Shown: positions 1 through 19,640 of the stretch, piece by piece
Position numbering within the stretch: position 1 is the first letter of the stretch
Layout of the letters: every line of letters starts with the position of its first letter
From: Kingdonia uniflora
Lineage: Eukaryota; Streptophyta; Magnoliopsida; Ranunculales; Circaeasteraceae
Assembly (NCBI GenBank): GCA_014058105.1
Contig: JACGCM010000544.1
Span: 357,987 to 421,986, forward strand
Direction: 5' to 3'
DNA length: 64,000 nt
The notes under the pieces: model-generated
Told to the model about the DNA's origin: nothing
Seen by the model: the letters and a program-made list of their open reading frames with translations, nothing else
Database searches by the model: none
Program-made: the position numbers and the translations under genes

Positions 1-205
1 CCCAAACCATTTTGTAACTATCTGGGCCAATTCCCGACTAGATCCTTTAGGGCTCGTGCGATAGCACGCAAACCATACGAACCGGGTAAGCTGACAGGCT
101 TATACCAACCTAGAAGCCCACACGAAAGTGAGAATTGAACCCTTGAACCTCCCCAATGGTGGTTTATACACCATCTCCAGTAGAGCACAAGGTAGTTAGT
201 ATTGA
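1..205 (-). repeat. Possible tRNA-derived SINE fragment
   Basis: Read on the minus strand, this stretch contains GCTCTACTGGAGATGG followed about 30 bases later by GGGTTCAATTC. These resemble the A and B boxes of an internal RNA polymerase III promoter at roughly tRNA spacing. That is the layout of the head of a plant tRNA-derived SINE. No target duplication or A-rich tail is visible and the window edge cuts the element, so the call is tentative. It could instead be an unrelated repeat. Confidence 0.35.
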
Positions 206-612
206 TTTAATGTTTATTTTGAAAGAATACATATTCCACTTATGAATTGAGTATTGGAGTTTGCAAAATTGCCGAATGATTTGTCAGTTTTAATCGTCGT
301 TGAAATTTGTTGCTCCGTTAAGGCATGTCATCTTCTCTTAAACGACGAATATCATTGTGTGCATTACCGTTACCGATCAGCTCACCAACAAAAACACCGA
401 CGAGCGACCGTTAAAATATAATTTTATTGTCGACGAAGCGAGCCGATAGATGTCAAGTTTTGTCATTTTCAATTAAACAACAGAACTAAGTTATGTGGTT
501 TACCGAAAACAACATGCTGATAATACGTCGTTTACCAGTGATAAGATATCAAAACTTGATATTTTTTTGCTTCGTTTGAATCACGAGAGAGAGAGAGAGA
601 GATAACAATCAC
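206..612 (+). promoter_or_regulatory. TERC upstream region with GA-repeat leader
   Basis: This is the sequence upstream of the TERC start codon. A pure GA run at about 585-602 lies in the likely 5' leader, about 10 bases before the ATG; such runs are common in plant leaders. No unambiguous TATA box could be assigned and no other reading frame of note is present. Confidence 0.4.
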
Positions 613-3600
613 ATGACGACGACGACGACGAGTTTTAGTTGTTTAATAAACAACGGACCTGTGAAACTCGTTGCAGATATTTCTAGGGTTTCATCTCTCC
701 CACCACCATTAAAGACATCGTTACACTTCAACTCTCATCATCATGATCATCGAATTCATGTTTCTTCTTCATCAAGTAAGTTTCAAATCAAGCTCAAAAC
801 TTGTAATTTTGAATCTAATTTGTTGTTTCAATCTTAACTTAAGCTCTTTGATTCGCAGTTCGCACTTTGTTCGTCGCCTCCGCAAAAAGAGTCGAAAACG
901 ATGAAGAGATACTTTCAGGTAAAATGTTTTTTATTACAGTTAACTGAGATTTACATTTACATTTACATGGCGAGCGTTAAAAAAATATAGTTGCATTTGA
1001 TATATTGGTATGTAAAAGTTCGCCGAGCAATGTTTTAATCAAGTATAATAAGTGCATGTAGCATTTGATTGGTAATGTAGTATTTTGTAGTCGAAAACTA
1101 TTTTGTCGTGAATAATAAGTTTCAAGTGATGTAACACGGATAGGTTTAAGTATCCGGGTTTAGTTTGAGCAATGAATAAATTATGTATGCTGAAGAACAT
1201 ATATTTTTGAATGAACGAATGAAGGATTGACAGACGAAACGAATGTACAAAATGATGTCACATTGCGAAAAATAATTTTAATGTCATGACTCACGCGGGA
1301 CAATATTGATGATACGTTATGTACTTATCTAAAATTGATTTCATAGAATCATTAGGGGAAACTATGGTCATTTGCCATTGTTGTGCACTTATTAGTCAAT
1401 ATTTCTGTTTTTTTACATTTCAGAATCCTGGACCTTGTAGTCTGTTTGAATATAATGTGGTGGTGAAATCAATCTGCAGAAGAAACAAAGAGGAGCAGCT
1501 CTGAATTGTCGGACGGGATTGATTATATCCACACTATTCCTTCTGTCAGCGAAGAAAAGCTTCAAGGGAATGACCAGGATTACATGTCTTCTGTTCGAAA
1601 TGTTGCTCTATGTGTTAGTACTCCGGTATCTTTAGTTAGTACTTCGTTATCTCTAGTTGGTCGTTGAAACACTACCATCTCGTGCGGGGTGGTCGTGGGT
1701 TGTCGTCAAGATACAGAAAGAAATCCAGGATCTGTAACTTGATGGACTAAGGAAAACAGGATAGTTTCTGGTTTCTGCATCTTTAAGGACGCTTATGTTT
1801 TTTTTCGCTTCTCTATACTAAAAGTTGAGTTCAACATATTTTCTCATTTTCAGGTGTGTACTGCAGTTGCATTTGGTATTGGTTTGGGCCTAAAGGATGG
1901 AGTTGGCAAGGCTTCTGAGTTTTTTGCTGGGTATGTCAATGTCAAACAAACCTACATCACATGTTCTAGATGCTTGCTATTTATGTTTTTTTGTATGATC
2001 TTTATGTGTGAACAATTAGGATTACCTCTAATTTTCTCTTTTCCATGTTGCAAAAGCTTAAAAAGATAACCCTTTTCAGTGTTTTGCCCCCGTGTTACAC
2101 TTAAACATGATGTGGAAAAAATGAAGGCAGACAACTGAAATAGAATCACTACTCAGGAGTTCAGTTTTTTGCAAGGGAAACCATTTTTTGGTAGGCTATT
2201 TCACATGGTGGAATGCAATCTAGTGAGTGTGTTTTCTCATACTAAGTTAATCTAACATCAAGTGAGAGCGTGTTTTCTCACACAAAATTGTGGGTCAAGA
2301 AGAGCTATCACTGGGTCATTTTGGGGTTCAAGGAGGACCATAACACACTTGGAAACTATTTATGGGGTTTGGTGTTGTTTTCACATTTTTGAAAATTTTC
2401 CTAAAAATGTGTTAGTCTACAAAAATTGAGTTTCTTTCCTTTAAATTTGAGTTTTTCAAGGATCACAATTGGGAGCCATATGCCATTTTGTGGGCCAAGA
2501 AGAGTTATCACTGGGTCATTTTGGGGGTTCAGGGAGGTCCATAACACACTTAGAAACTATTTATGGGGTTTGGTGTTGTTTTCACATTTTTGAAAATTTT
2601 CCTAAAAATATGTACAAGTTTCTTCTCTTAAAATTTGAGTTTTTCTAGGATCACATTGGGAGCCATATGCCATTTTGTGGGTCAAGAAGAGCTATTTGTG
2701 GGTCATTTTTGGGGTTCAGGGAGGACCATAACACTTTAAAACTATTTATGGGGTTTGGTGTTGTTTTCACATTTTTGGGATTTTTCCTAAAAATGTGTGC
2801 TATAGTCTGCAAAAATTGAGTTTTTTCCTTCAAAATTTGAGTTTTTCTAGGATCACAATTGGGAGCCATATGCCATTTTGTGTGTCAAGAAGTGCTATCA
2901 TTGGGTCATTTTGGGGGTAAAGGGAGGACCATAACACACTTAGAAACTATTTATGGGGTTGGTGTTATTTTCACATTTTTGGGATTTTCCCTAGAAATAT
3001 GTGTTATAGTCTGCACAAATTGAGTTTTTCCCTCAAAAATTGAGTTTCTTCCCTCAAAATTTGAGTTTTTCCAGGATCACAATTGGGTGCCATATACCAT
3101 TTTGTGGGTCAAGAAGAGCTATCACTGGGTCATTTTGGGGGTTCAAGGAGGACCATAACACATTTAGAAACTATCTATGGGGTTTGGTGTTGTTTCTACA
3201 TTTTTAGGATTTTTCCTAAAATTATGTGTTATAGTCTACAAAAATTGAGTTTCTTCCCTCAAAAATTGAGTTTTTCTAAGATCAAGTCGAGTGCCCTTAA
3301 GCCATTTTGGAGGTTAATGTGAACCGTCCTTGGGTTATTTTGGGGGCCACGGAGGGCCATAACACACTTAGAACCCTATTTATGAGGATTTTGTATTGTT
3401 TTTTATATTTTGTGGGTTTTCCTAAACCCATAGGCCATTTTGGGGGTCAAGGGGAGCCATCCCTTGGGCCATTTTGAGGGTCACAGAGAGCGAGAACCAT
3501 AACACGCTTAGAAGCTATTTATGGTGTTTTATGTTGTTTTTACATTTTAGGGATTTTCCTAAACTATGTGCTATAATAAGAACACATAATTTTAGAATTT

Positions 3601-6600
3601 TTTCCCTAAATTTTTTGAGTTTTTCTAGGATCACAGCCAGAACCTTAGTTAGCTCTCGTTGTTTTTCCCAAACTGTTGTTTTTCAGCTCTCTTGCTCATT
3701 AGTGTCTAGTTAGCTTATCTATCATAGTCGTCATCCTCATCCTCAAAATAACTGTCTTACTCTAAGAACATGGTTTCAGCAACACAAACTCTGTTATGCT
3801 ATCCAACTGTATATATCTTTGCTGAAGTGCTTGCCTTAAAATCCTTCATCAAGCATTTCCTTGAAATTTATAGGGTTCACGTTTCCAACCAAAAAGGTTG
3901 TTTTGATTTTACTAAGTCTGTTCTCCAACTTCATGGTTGCAGATATTTTTTGACATGATTAATAGTTTTTTCTGTTATATGGATTGGAGAGTCATTGTTG
4001 TAACAATGAAGGTTCACATGCGACAAATATGGAATATTGATTTTCAGGTATCTACTGGAGCAAAGTTTGTCGGTGGATAATCTCTTTGTCTTTGTCTTGG
4101 TTTTCAAGTACTTCAAAGTACCAGCAATGTATCAGGTAATCCATGATGATAACATTTTTTATTTTTTTTCATTTTGATTAAGTTTTTCCTAAAACATTTG
4201 GACCTCTTGCGCTATTCGAGCATCCCAACCGAGACTGGTTATCTATTCAAGCTCTGTTGCTAAGGTAGATATAGTTAAAAAAAATAAAAATAAAAAATGC
4301 ATCCAACCATTTCCTTTGTACCTACTTGCTCTAGCTTAAGTTAAAACGGTTCCGCGTGTTTGATTTGAGGGGGCAATTCGACATTTATATAGTTGACTGC
4401 TGAAGCTCTCTATTTCAAAACGCTTAGCACCAGCTTCACAAAAGTAGCTAGGATTTATGGGATCCGATTGAGGGACATTTTTAGTCGTTCTTGCATAATA
4501 TAATAAAATTTCTTTCTTAGTAACATTCTTCTTTGATTTGAATCCATGTTCATTTTTTCTTCTCTGTGTTGAAAGATAGAGTCGGGTGCTGTCTTATGGT
4601 ATTGCTGGTGCAGTTATCTTTCGTTTATCATTGATACTTCTTGGAACAGCCACACTTCAGGTTGTTAATTTTTAATTTAATACATATTCCTTCATTTTTT
4701 ACTTTATGGGAACTTATATTTCTGTAAGCTGGAGTTTTCTGAACTCCTTACTAAACTATCACTTCTTTGCTTGTATGTTTACAGAGGTTTGAGGCTGTAA
4801 ACTTAGTACTAGCTGCGATACTACTATATTCATCATACAAGGTGCAATTTCTCATCTGCCATAATTTATGTTCAAGCCAATGTCAAATATCTGTTGCTGG
4901 TCACGCGCCTTTTGTTCTCGTTCCTTTGCATAGTGTTAGATATTTGACTCCTCAGAGAGAATAGTAAACTAAATAAAAATTATATACAAAACCAATTTCT
5001 TAAGAAAAATGTCCCCGCCCAAATAAGCAATAAAACAAACACACTAATCATTTGTATTTGTATAGAAAGTAGTATACCAGCCATAAATTAAAAACTTTGG
5101 TAATATTTTCAACACAATTATTTTCTCGAAAATAAGTGGCTTATGTTATTGTTCCCAACTAGATTTTACACAAATTACGTAATCTATAATGGTGTTATTT
5201 TCGTATTCTGATTTACTTAGCGCTGGTTTTCAACTCAAGCGGTTATTATTTTGACCATGGGCATTGCCATTAGCATTTTAGGTAATTTTTTTCATGCGAT
5301 CAGAACTTTGTTACTGTGAAAGTTATCTTACAAACAACTCTCCATTTTATTGTATTCGTGTCTGGTGCATAAGAATATTGAGAACACTCCCTGCAATCCA
5401 GCACTTCCCTAGACACATCTAACACCTAAGGTGGCGTACCTTGTATATGTATGCTTTTTCTTAAGGACCTCTAAGAAGACATTTATGTAATTCATCTTTA
5501 TATTATCATTTTTTGAGTTGTTAGCTATAATCATTACTCTTGTCACGATCCTACTTATGACATTAGAGTGTATGCAAACATGTATTTTTCTATTTTCAAT
5601 TACTATTTTGGTTTAGATTATGACCTAATACTCTTATTATACCACTTTGGTGCGACATGCTAGTGTTCTTGCTTTCATCATTTGGATTTTCCAGTTCTGA
5701 GCTACTAGATGTGTGCATGCGTCCTTGATGAAAGATTATTGATTTTTTCGTTTCCTGACCAATGTTTTAATTCTTATTTCGTAGGAAACTATTTTCTTAA
5801 CATAGAATGATTTGTAGCTCTAGTAATCAATGATTTTCATTCATGTAGCTATTTGATGGAGAAGAGGAAGATACTGATTTGTCTGAAAACTTTATCGTGA
5901 AGACATGCAGGAAGTTTATCCCAGTCACTTGTAATCTTCTGCTCTCTAGCTTTTTACCTGTTCTATCTTTGATCCTCTCTTACATTGACCATTTTCTTGG
6001 TTAATATATGCTTATTCTTGTATGATAGGCTTGTATGTAGAACATAGCTGTCGGGGCCGTCCCTACCTTAAGGCAGCCTATGCGTTTGCCTAAGGCTCCG
6101 GAAAAGGGAAGGCCCCAAAATTTTGTTGTGCCATTATGTTTGATGCAAGAAAATAATAACAAATTAATATAATATTCTGTTCTAAACAATAAAACTGCCT
6201 TACTGGTTTACACTACTTTATTATGCTTGGAGCTCTCTAGATCGATTCTACATAGGAACAATTTCATAAGAAACATTTCGTTTGAAAGTATATATAAGGC
6301 CATTTTTGTAGAAAAAATAACCCGTCTTTACAAAAGACCTTTTCTGTAGTTCGCGTAAGGCCCCAAAATGGCTAGAAACGGCCCTGACCGCTGTAGGCTC
6401 ACTTTAAGAAGATATAGCGACCCAAAACACCTTTTCTACTTTCTCAAAACTGATGGCCTCACAAAAAGTCATACCAATCCAACTCTACGTATTGCAATCA
6501 TCAATTATATTTTGATCTCTTATGCTTATGTTGCAATTGGTACATCACAAAGAATACTAACACATCTTCTCTTGTACTTCCTTTATGTGACAGCTGATTA

Positions 6601-8962
6601 TGATGGCAACCGATTCCTAACAATTCAAGATGGCGTCTGGAAAGTAAGTTTTAATATTATATCTCCACTATCCTTTGTAATGTAGTTATATTACTTGTTT
6701 GCCCTAAAAAGTAAATGTTTAGGCTAAAATTTGGGGTACACGCAAATTAGGGATGTCAATAGATATAATCTAATCCCAAACCATGTGAAATCTATGGATC
6801 AAACTCATTCTCTATGAATTTCGACAAGGTTTAGGATGAGATAGATTTCCCCCATGCGATTCAAATATAATCTGAATATCAAGGTGTTCATACATGTAGT
6901 ATGTGCCTAGGTTTTACTTTGGATACATGTATTTTTGGATTGTCGATTTGGTTTTGGGTCGAACTTGGATATTAATTCCATTTTGGATTCAGATTTACAA
7001 TTATTTTAATACCAAAATCTGGCTTACCAGATTTGGTTTAGATCTGAAACCAATTCTAACGGCCTGCTGATCGTTTTACTTTGTGAAATCAATTTTACAA
7101 GAATCTAATGGGCTTCAAACTCTATTTCTATTTGTAGGCTACACCTTTACTCCTCACAGTGGCAGTGATTGAACTCAGTGATATTGCATTTGCTGTAGGT
7201 TCTTTTATACCTAATGTAGTTCTGGCATCTTTATTTCAAGTGTTTCTGTTTTTTGCTTGCTGAGTAGAGAAAAAAAGATATTTAATTTACTTCCATCTTG
7301 TAGGTTGACTCAATACCAGCAGTTTTTGGTGTTACGAGAGATCCTTTCATTGTGTTCTCCTCTAATTTATTTGCCATATTGGGTAATTCCTATCTTTTTT
7401 TATTATCTTTTCTTTTATGTGGCCTTCGATACCTAGTCATCTTCATGGTTCAAATACTGAAAATACACGGAGAAAATCTAGATATCGAACAAAGAAGACC
7501 TTCGAAGGAGAAAATCTGGTTTAAGAAAATTATGGAGAGATAAATTGGTGTAAGAGAATAATGTCGCGAAATTAAGTTGCTTGACTATGTGATCTTCCCG
7601 TGTAGGTTTAAGGTCGCTATACACACTTATTTCCGGAAGGATGTCAGAGTTGGAGTATTTGCAGGTAACTTTTATTGTCTTGAAACTGTATTGATGAGAT
7701 CACACTTACTTTCTGTTGTTCTTACTCATGGTGCATTTATTTATCAATTCTGCACCAATATAAGGACAGTATACTCTTCGTATGACTCAGGTTGGTGAGT
7801 GGAGATACATTTTTTTTTCTTTCTATCTTAGTTGACATTGTAATGCTTTAGCTATAACAAGCAAGAAATGGTTTCTATCTTTATAACCCCATTACTACTT
7901 GTACTTTGTAATAGGCTTTTTGCACTCTGTTTTTGGATAATTAGGTAAAGATTTTAACTTTCTGCACCACAATCACCCAAGTATTTTCAGTGTATTGGTT
8001 AGATCTTATATTAGTGAATAGATCAAGCCATTGTCCAAGGTTTAAGTCAGGGAGAGCCGGAGAGGTGATATGGAGAAAACAAACGAGTTTATGGGTTTTC
8101 CATATTATGAGATATAGAGAGAAGGGAATCGCCAGAATCGCCCACCAATATTAAATCAGGAGCAATTCGGGGAAGAAGGAAAAAAGTACCTGGTACCTGG
8201 AAGGTGATCGGGGAGCATAAAGTGGCTCAACCGGGGTTAGTTAGCCTTGAAGCATGGTAGGGCTTTAGGATCCTAGGATGAAGAAGGTTTCTTGTACCTC
8301 TTTCACATGCTCACTTCAGCTGTTTATTTACTGGTTAGTATTTCACCAAAAACATACAGCAACGAAAAAACTAGACAACTTGCATTTTTAGAAAACCAAA
8401 AGTCTGTTTAATAGCTGTCTTATAAAGAGTGACTAAAAAAGTCATAATGAGTCCCATCTAAGTTGATTGCAGTACGCCAGTTACTTAAATGTTTAAGTTT
8501 AGAGGTTTTTATCCATTAATTTATTTAGCAGCAAACTTACTTCTTTCTAGCAATGATGTTTCTGTTCCCATGGTTGGTACTATTTGATGCATAAATATTT
8601 TGGCCATGAGCTTATTTTTCTAACCTTTTTGTGTAATTATTTATACTTTCTGAGGTTACTATAAGTGAGACTTTGAAACTTACTTTAACATGAATTCTTC
8701 TTTCTTTTCCAGCCAGCCATCGGCATTGTTCTAGGGTTTATTGGGTGTAAGATGATCTTAGATTTTTTTGGTGGGTATCTAGGAACCATGAATATATTAT
8801 TTTTCACTTTCTGCAAATTTATTTATCTGCTCAAAGTAAAAAATTCTGAATTTCTCGCTTTTACCTCCAGGATATCATGTATCAACTGAGGTTTCTCTGG
8901 GATTTGTGGCAACCAGTCTCAGTGCTGGGGTGCTTTTGAGTCTGATAAAAGAATCTGACTGA
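613..8962 (+). CDS. TERC: Chloroplast thylakoid membrane protein TERC (TerC family)
   Basis: Coding exons: 613-775, 859-918, 1480-1613, 1854-1930, 4048-4135, 4580-4660, 4785-4841, 5849-5930, 6594-6643, 7138-7194, 7304-7382, 7606-7664, 8713-8770, 8871-8962. Phases join without a break to give 378 residues, close to the Arabidopsis protein. Residues 1 to about 75 are Ser/Thr-rich and look like a transit peptide. The TerC domain follows, with several hydrophobic helices and both acidic family motifs: EQSLSVDN (149-156) and [13 protein letters not shown] (276-288). In Arabidopsis the ortholog is an integral thylakoid protein needed for thylakoid biogenesis and insertion of thylakoid membrane proteins. 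The start is the first ATG after a GA-rich leader and opens a Thr run encoded by ACG repeats. Exon 3 uses the weaker donor GTTAGT. Introns 4 and 8 hold repeats annotated separately. No disabling change was seen; exact splice sites are by eye. Confidence 0.94.
2285..3480. repeat. About 200-bp tandem repeat array in TERC intron 4
   Basis: Five clear copies and two diverged copies of a roughly 200-bp unit. A landmark (GTCAAGAAGAGC or a variant) recurs near 2294, 2494, 2681, 2884 and 3108, then in degraded form near 3312 and 3437. Each unit also carries a 'not-quite-constant' block meaning gggtcattttggggg and a run of TTTGAGTTTTT motifs. Spacing varies from about 187 to 224 bases. The array accounts for most of the 2.1-kb intron and encodes nothing recognisable. 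Confidence 0.85.
6052..6386. mobile_element. Non-autonomous hAT-like element in TERC intron 8
   Basis: The ends are short inverted repeats: CGGGGCCGTCCCTA on the left, and CAGGGCCGTTTCTA when the right end is reverse-complemented. Flanking 8-mers ATAGCTGT and ACCGCTGT match at 6 of 8 positions, as expected for a degraded 8-bp hAT target duplication. The 335-bp body has no coding capacity. It lies wholly inside the intron and leaves the flanking splice sites untouched. Confidence 0.65.
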
Positions 8963-9940
8963 TGAACTTAAAGAAGGAGATAGAGCAGGTGAAGAATTTG
9001 CGTCTCCTTTTGCTCTTAATCAACAAATAAGTAGTATCATTTTTGGTTCTTCTTCCATCTGTAATTGCATTCATTCTGCTTACAGTTACCTAATTTTCCC
9101 TTATGAGTTCCTCAGCCCAGTTAGTGTCCTGATTAGCAATCTTCTGAGTAATTTGAAACTTAAACATGATTGTTACGTTTTCTTGAAGGATACATGTTGC
9201 TTACCATTTGATAAAATGTCAGAATACACAGCACACACAAAATTCAGTCATGATTTGTCTCAGTTTTGGGTGATGAATGTGTGTTATGTATCACATATAA
9301 GCAACATGATCGAGTATAGGGCGAAAAAAGTTGTTGGTTAAAATTAAAAGTATATGTAACAGGATTTTTATGATATACAGCGGCCATGAGTTCATCAAAA
9401 TTATTTTCATGGCAACGATAATTTGAACATGTTAACTTGTTACCATTTTTTGATTGTTGTCATAATTAATATTCTTTTGTTTAAGTTCCGTCATATGTAG
9501 TATTATTATCTCAGTGCAAATTTAACACTGTCTCAAATTATGTACGTAACACATGTTTATTGTGACACGTCTCATATGTATCTAGAGTCTTGAACCACGG
9601 TGGATACTAATATCATTTTTATTGTACGGTTTTGCAGATTATTACAAACCATTTTTAAAGGGAGCCTGGATTCGCTAATGTTCTACTGAACAGATGCTTC
9701 AACCTCGAGAGGTGCACGCTTTTGCAGCTTCCAAAGTTTCACTAAATCAACAAAAAGTGGGGAAATATATCTTTCGTCAGGTATAGTTTTGATGTATAAC
9801 TCCTATGACCCATCATGTATAGGGTTTCGAGTCTTGATACCCGAATGCATATGGCTATGATCTGCAACATTCTGGTCACATATGACTAACAAATATTTAT
9901 ATAAAATTGTATCTCATAAGCTGTTGATAGGATAAATTTA
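8963..9940 (+). other. Probable TERC 3' UTR with an intron (8989-9637)
   Basis: A strong donor (GCAG|GTGAAG) follows the stop codon by 26 bases. A matching acceptor (TTTTGCAG|ATTATT) lies at 9637/9638. This suggests a 3' UTR intron with a terminal exon from 9638 to perhaps 9900-9940. Both sites are inferred from sequence only; the transcript could instead end before 9637. Confidence 0.4.
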
Positions 9941-11149
9941 TATTTCTTGAAGAAGGATGGAGAAATTCCAAATAAGTATTTTTTTACTGCATTGCACAGC
10001 ATTGTTACTAATACCAAGTATTAAAACGTTGTGTAATTTGCTCGAAATACCATTGTCCAACAACCACAAGTAACTAAGAAAGCGGAAGAAAAGAACAATC
10101 ACACATGATACAACTCATGACTGCCAAAAAGAAAGAACAATGAGACAAAACTCTGGGTTTCTAATGCGATTCATCAGATTTGCTAAGTCCATGGGTGATG
10201 GGCACCGGACTAGATTTACTATCATTTAGAGTGACAAATTACATAAGAAACACATCTTTTCAATAATGTCCCTTTCCTAGGTCTCAATCACGTTCGCCTC
10301 AACCCTAGGAATCAATACTCCAGATCTCTTTACGGCATGTGCATCTGCCGAACAAATGTTTCAGCTAAATACATTTGCTAGACAGCTTATAATTTTCTTA
10401 AGATTCAAACGAGCTTGGTATTTTTCTTATGATAATTTAGTATTACCCCCTTATAGGCTTTAACAATTCATTATTCACCAAAATTTGGTGTAGTAAAATG
10501 TTGGTGTTGTGGATCAAATATCTTTAACAATAAAAGAAACTAAATTAAATGTTGTGGGAGAGATCCCCATTCCTATTGGTGATGCTACCCGTGATCCAAA
10601 ACCCTAAACAAGTGGAATCCACCTATGTGAATAAACAGACGCCGGGTCATTTTTCTTACAAACTTCATGTAGATTTGAAGATTAAGGAAGTTATGTTTCT
10701 TTTGATGAAAATAGGGAACAACCAAAATCGGATATGGGTCAATGGTTCTCCTCAAGGAAAGCATTTCCGCGATGAGTTAAAATCGATTGTTCGAAGGCTT
10801 GGTGGCTAAGTAGTGGACCACATTTAAAAGAGAAACTAGGAAATTGTAACTTATTTACTGCCAAAATTTTCATTTAACACTTCAACCATAGAGTACAAGA
10901 TAATGCACACATTTAAGTAAGAAAACAATAAATAGGCCAAGTTCCACATATGCATGGACCGAGGGAAAATAAAACCAACACGAAACTTCAGATCTTTTGC
11001 AATTTGGAATGACCTGCCACTCTTCTCACTATGTTTCAAATACAAATGGTTGCAGTCTCAGATCTGTAGAATATAAATATAAAATAATCAGGGAATGGAA
11101 ATAACCTGACTGAAGTTTAAGTGTAAGTAAAGTATGTATCAGGTACCTC
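9941..11149. other. Intergenic region between convergent TERC and PHOT1
   Basis: AT-rich DNA that should contain the PHOT1 3' UTR (reading leftwards from 11149) and the end of TERC transcription. An 86-codon plus-strand open frame at 10549-10809 has no recognisable motif and is not called a gene. No repeat or RNA gene was seen. Confidence 0.5.
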
Positions 11150-18150
<7,001 letters not shown>

Positions 18151-19640
18151 CTCTGCATGAAATGTCACCAAGAAAAATATATAACAGATATCAAGCTACA
18201 GTGCACACTTCGTATATAAAGGAAATCACAACTAGTTGATGTCTATGGATGACACAATTATTTGGTGGAGGTAAAGTTATTCCATAATTCTTTCTTCTTT
18301 TGTCCAATATCTGGATACGAATGTTTCCAGGGTTTCGTAATATTCACGATGTTATAAGTGCATACCGGTTTTTTACCCAGATGATCTGACTCTTAATCAA
18401 AAAAGTTATAATGTCTAATAGTCATGTGGGTTTAGTTAAGCTTTATGGCAGGTGCAGAAGCCAGAAACTGTGGGTGGGTTGTTACAGGATAATGGGATAT
18501 ATTCCTACTTAACCGATAAATAACTTGTTAGGATAACATTCCATGTGGAATGTGGAGGCTATGATGGTAAAGCGAACAATGGAAAGGGTAGTGAGTGGGT
18601 GCAATTTTTGCTGTCGGGTATTTTGGTCTTGGGAATAGATCATCTTGTAAGGGAGCTCTTCAGTTAAATGAAAGTGCACGCCCAAAATTTCCCCAGAATG
18701 ATATGTTGATCCGCTAATCCCTTTATGGCTCTTGCGACAAGCGTCACTTCAATGTGACTGACACTCCAATCTTATGCATATTATCTCAATTCCTGGACTC
18801 CACTTGTACGTCTTTCCCTCTTCCCAGATCTTAGTTTAATTTTTTATTTAAACTCAAAATTTACGTGATTTAAAACAAAAATATCGTCCCTAAATTTCTC
18901 AGATTTACAGTGAGGTAGATCATTTGAGGATTTAATAACTTGGGTGCCCAAAAAGGTTCTGCAACTGGGACACTTGACAGGGTCGCCACTCTTACACAAA
19001 TCCATGATACTTATCTATTTTTAAGCAAAATAATACTTATCTCTAAGACATAGCATGTGATCTATATACACATATGCATAAAATGTATGAATGTGTCATA
19101 TTTATAACTGCGGTGAAGACTAAGTATACCTTCAGTAATAGTGTAGCTAAAAAACACTTCAGGTTCTGATTCAGATTCAGATTCTGGTATCAGACCAGAG
19201 AAGTAGTTGTACCGAGAAACCCGGAAGGTCTGATCTGGTTTCTCTATGTTGTTATCTAATTATGGTACGGCCTGCGGCCCCCCTTGTATTTAATGAGTAC
19301 TTATCCAACACAAATTCCCTCTAAAACATAATAAATAAATAACAATATCTACTAATAACTTGTTTATACTGTTTAATCCAAGATTACGAAAATGAGAGAC
19401 ATATAGTGTAAGTGAAGGTATGTACCTGAAGAAAGACTGATGAGACTCTGCTCTATCTATATCGTGTTGTTGTCAGTGTTCTTAATAGGCTTTGCAAAGA
19501 ATATCAGAAGACAGGAAAACTGAGAGCAGTTATGAGAAGATCATGAAGCGAAAAGACGGAGTTTTAATGGCTAAAAGTTTCAGAGAGACAGGGAAAGAAT
19601 AATTGCAGAAGAAGATACTCCAGTCCCATCCCTATACACT
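18151..19640 (-). promoter_or_regulatory. PHOT1 5' UTR with a leader intron, and proximal promoter
   Basis: Minus-strand donor CTTTCTTCAG|GTACAT at 19426/19425 and acceptor TGCAG at about 18153 define a likely 1.27-kb intron in the 5' leader. The untranslated first exon would run from about 19426 up to roughly 19600. A TGTATAGG sequence near 19640 could be a TATA-like element. The intron itself holds no reading frame or repeat of note. This rests on splice-site consensus only. Confidence 0.5.

Noticed and set aside
10549..10809. 86-codon plus-strand frame between TERC and PHOT1
   Set aside because: No recognisable domain, no supporting splice or promoter signals, and it lies where PHOT1 and TERC 3' ends are expected.
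18151..18171. Earlier in-frame ATG giving seven extra N-terminal residues for PHOT1
   Set aside because: A splice acceptor (TGCAG) sits between it and the MDPSD start, and known PHOT1 proteins begin near the latter, so these bases are probably intron.
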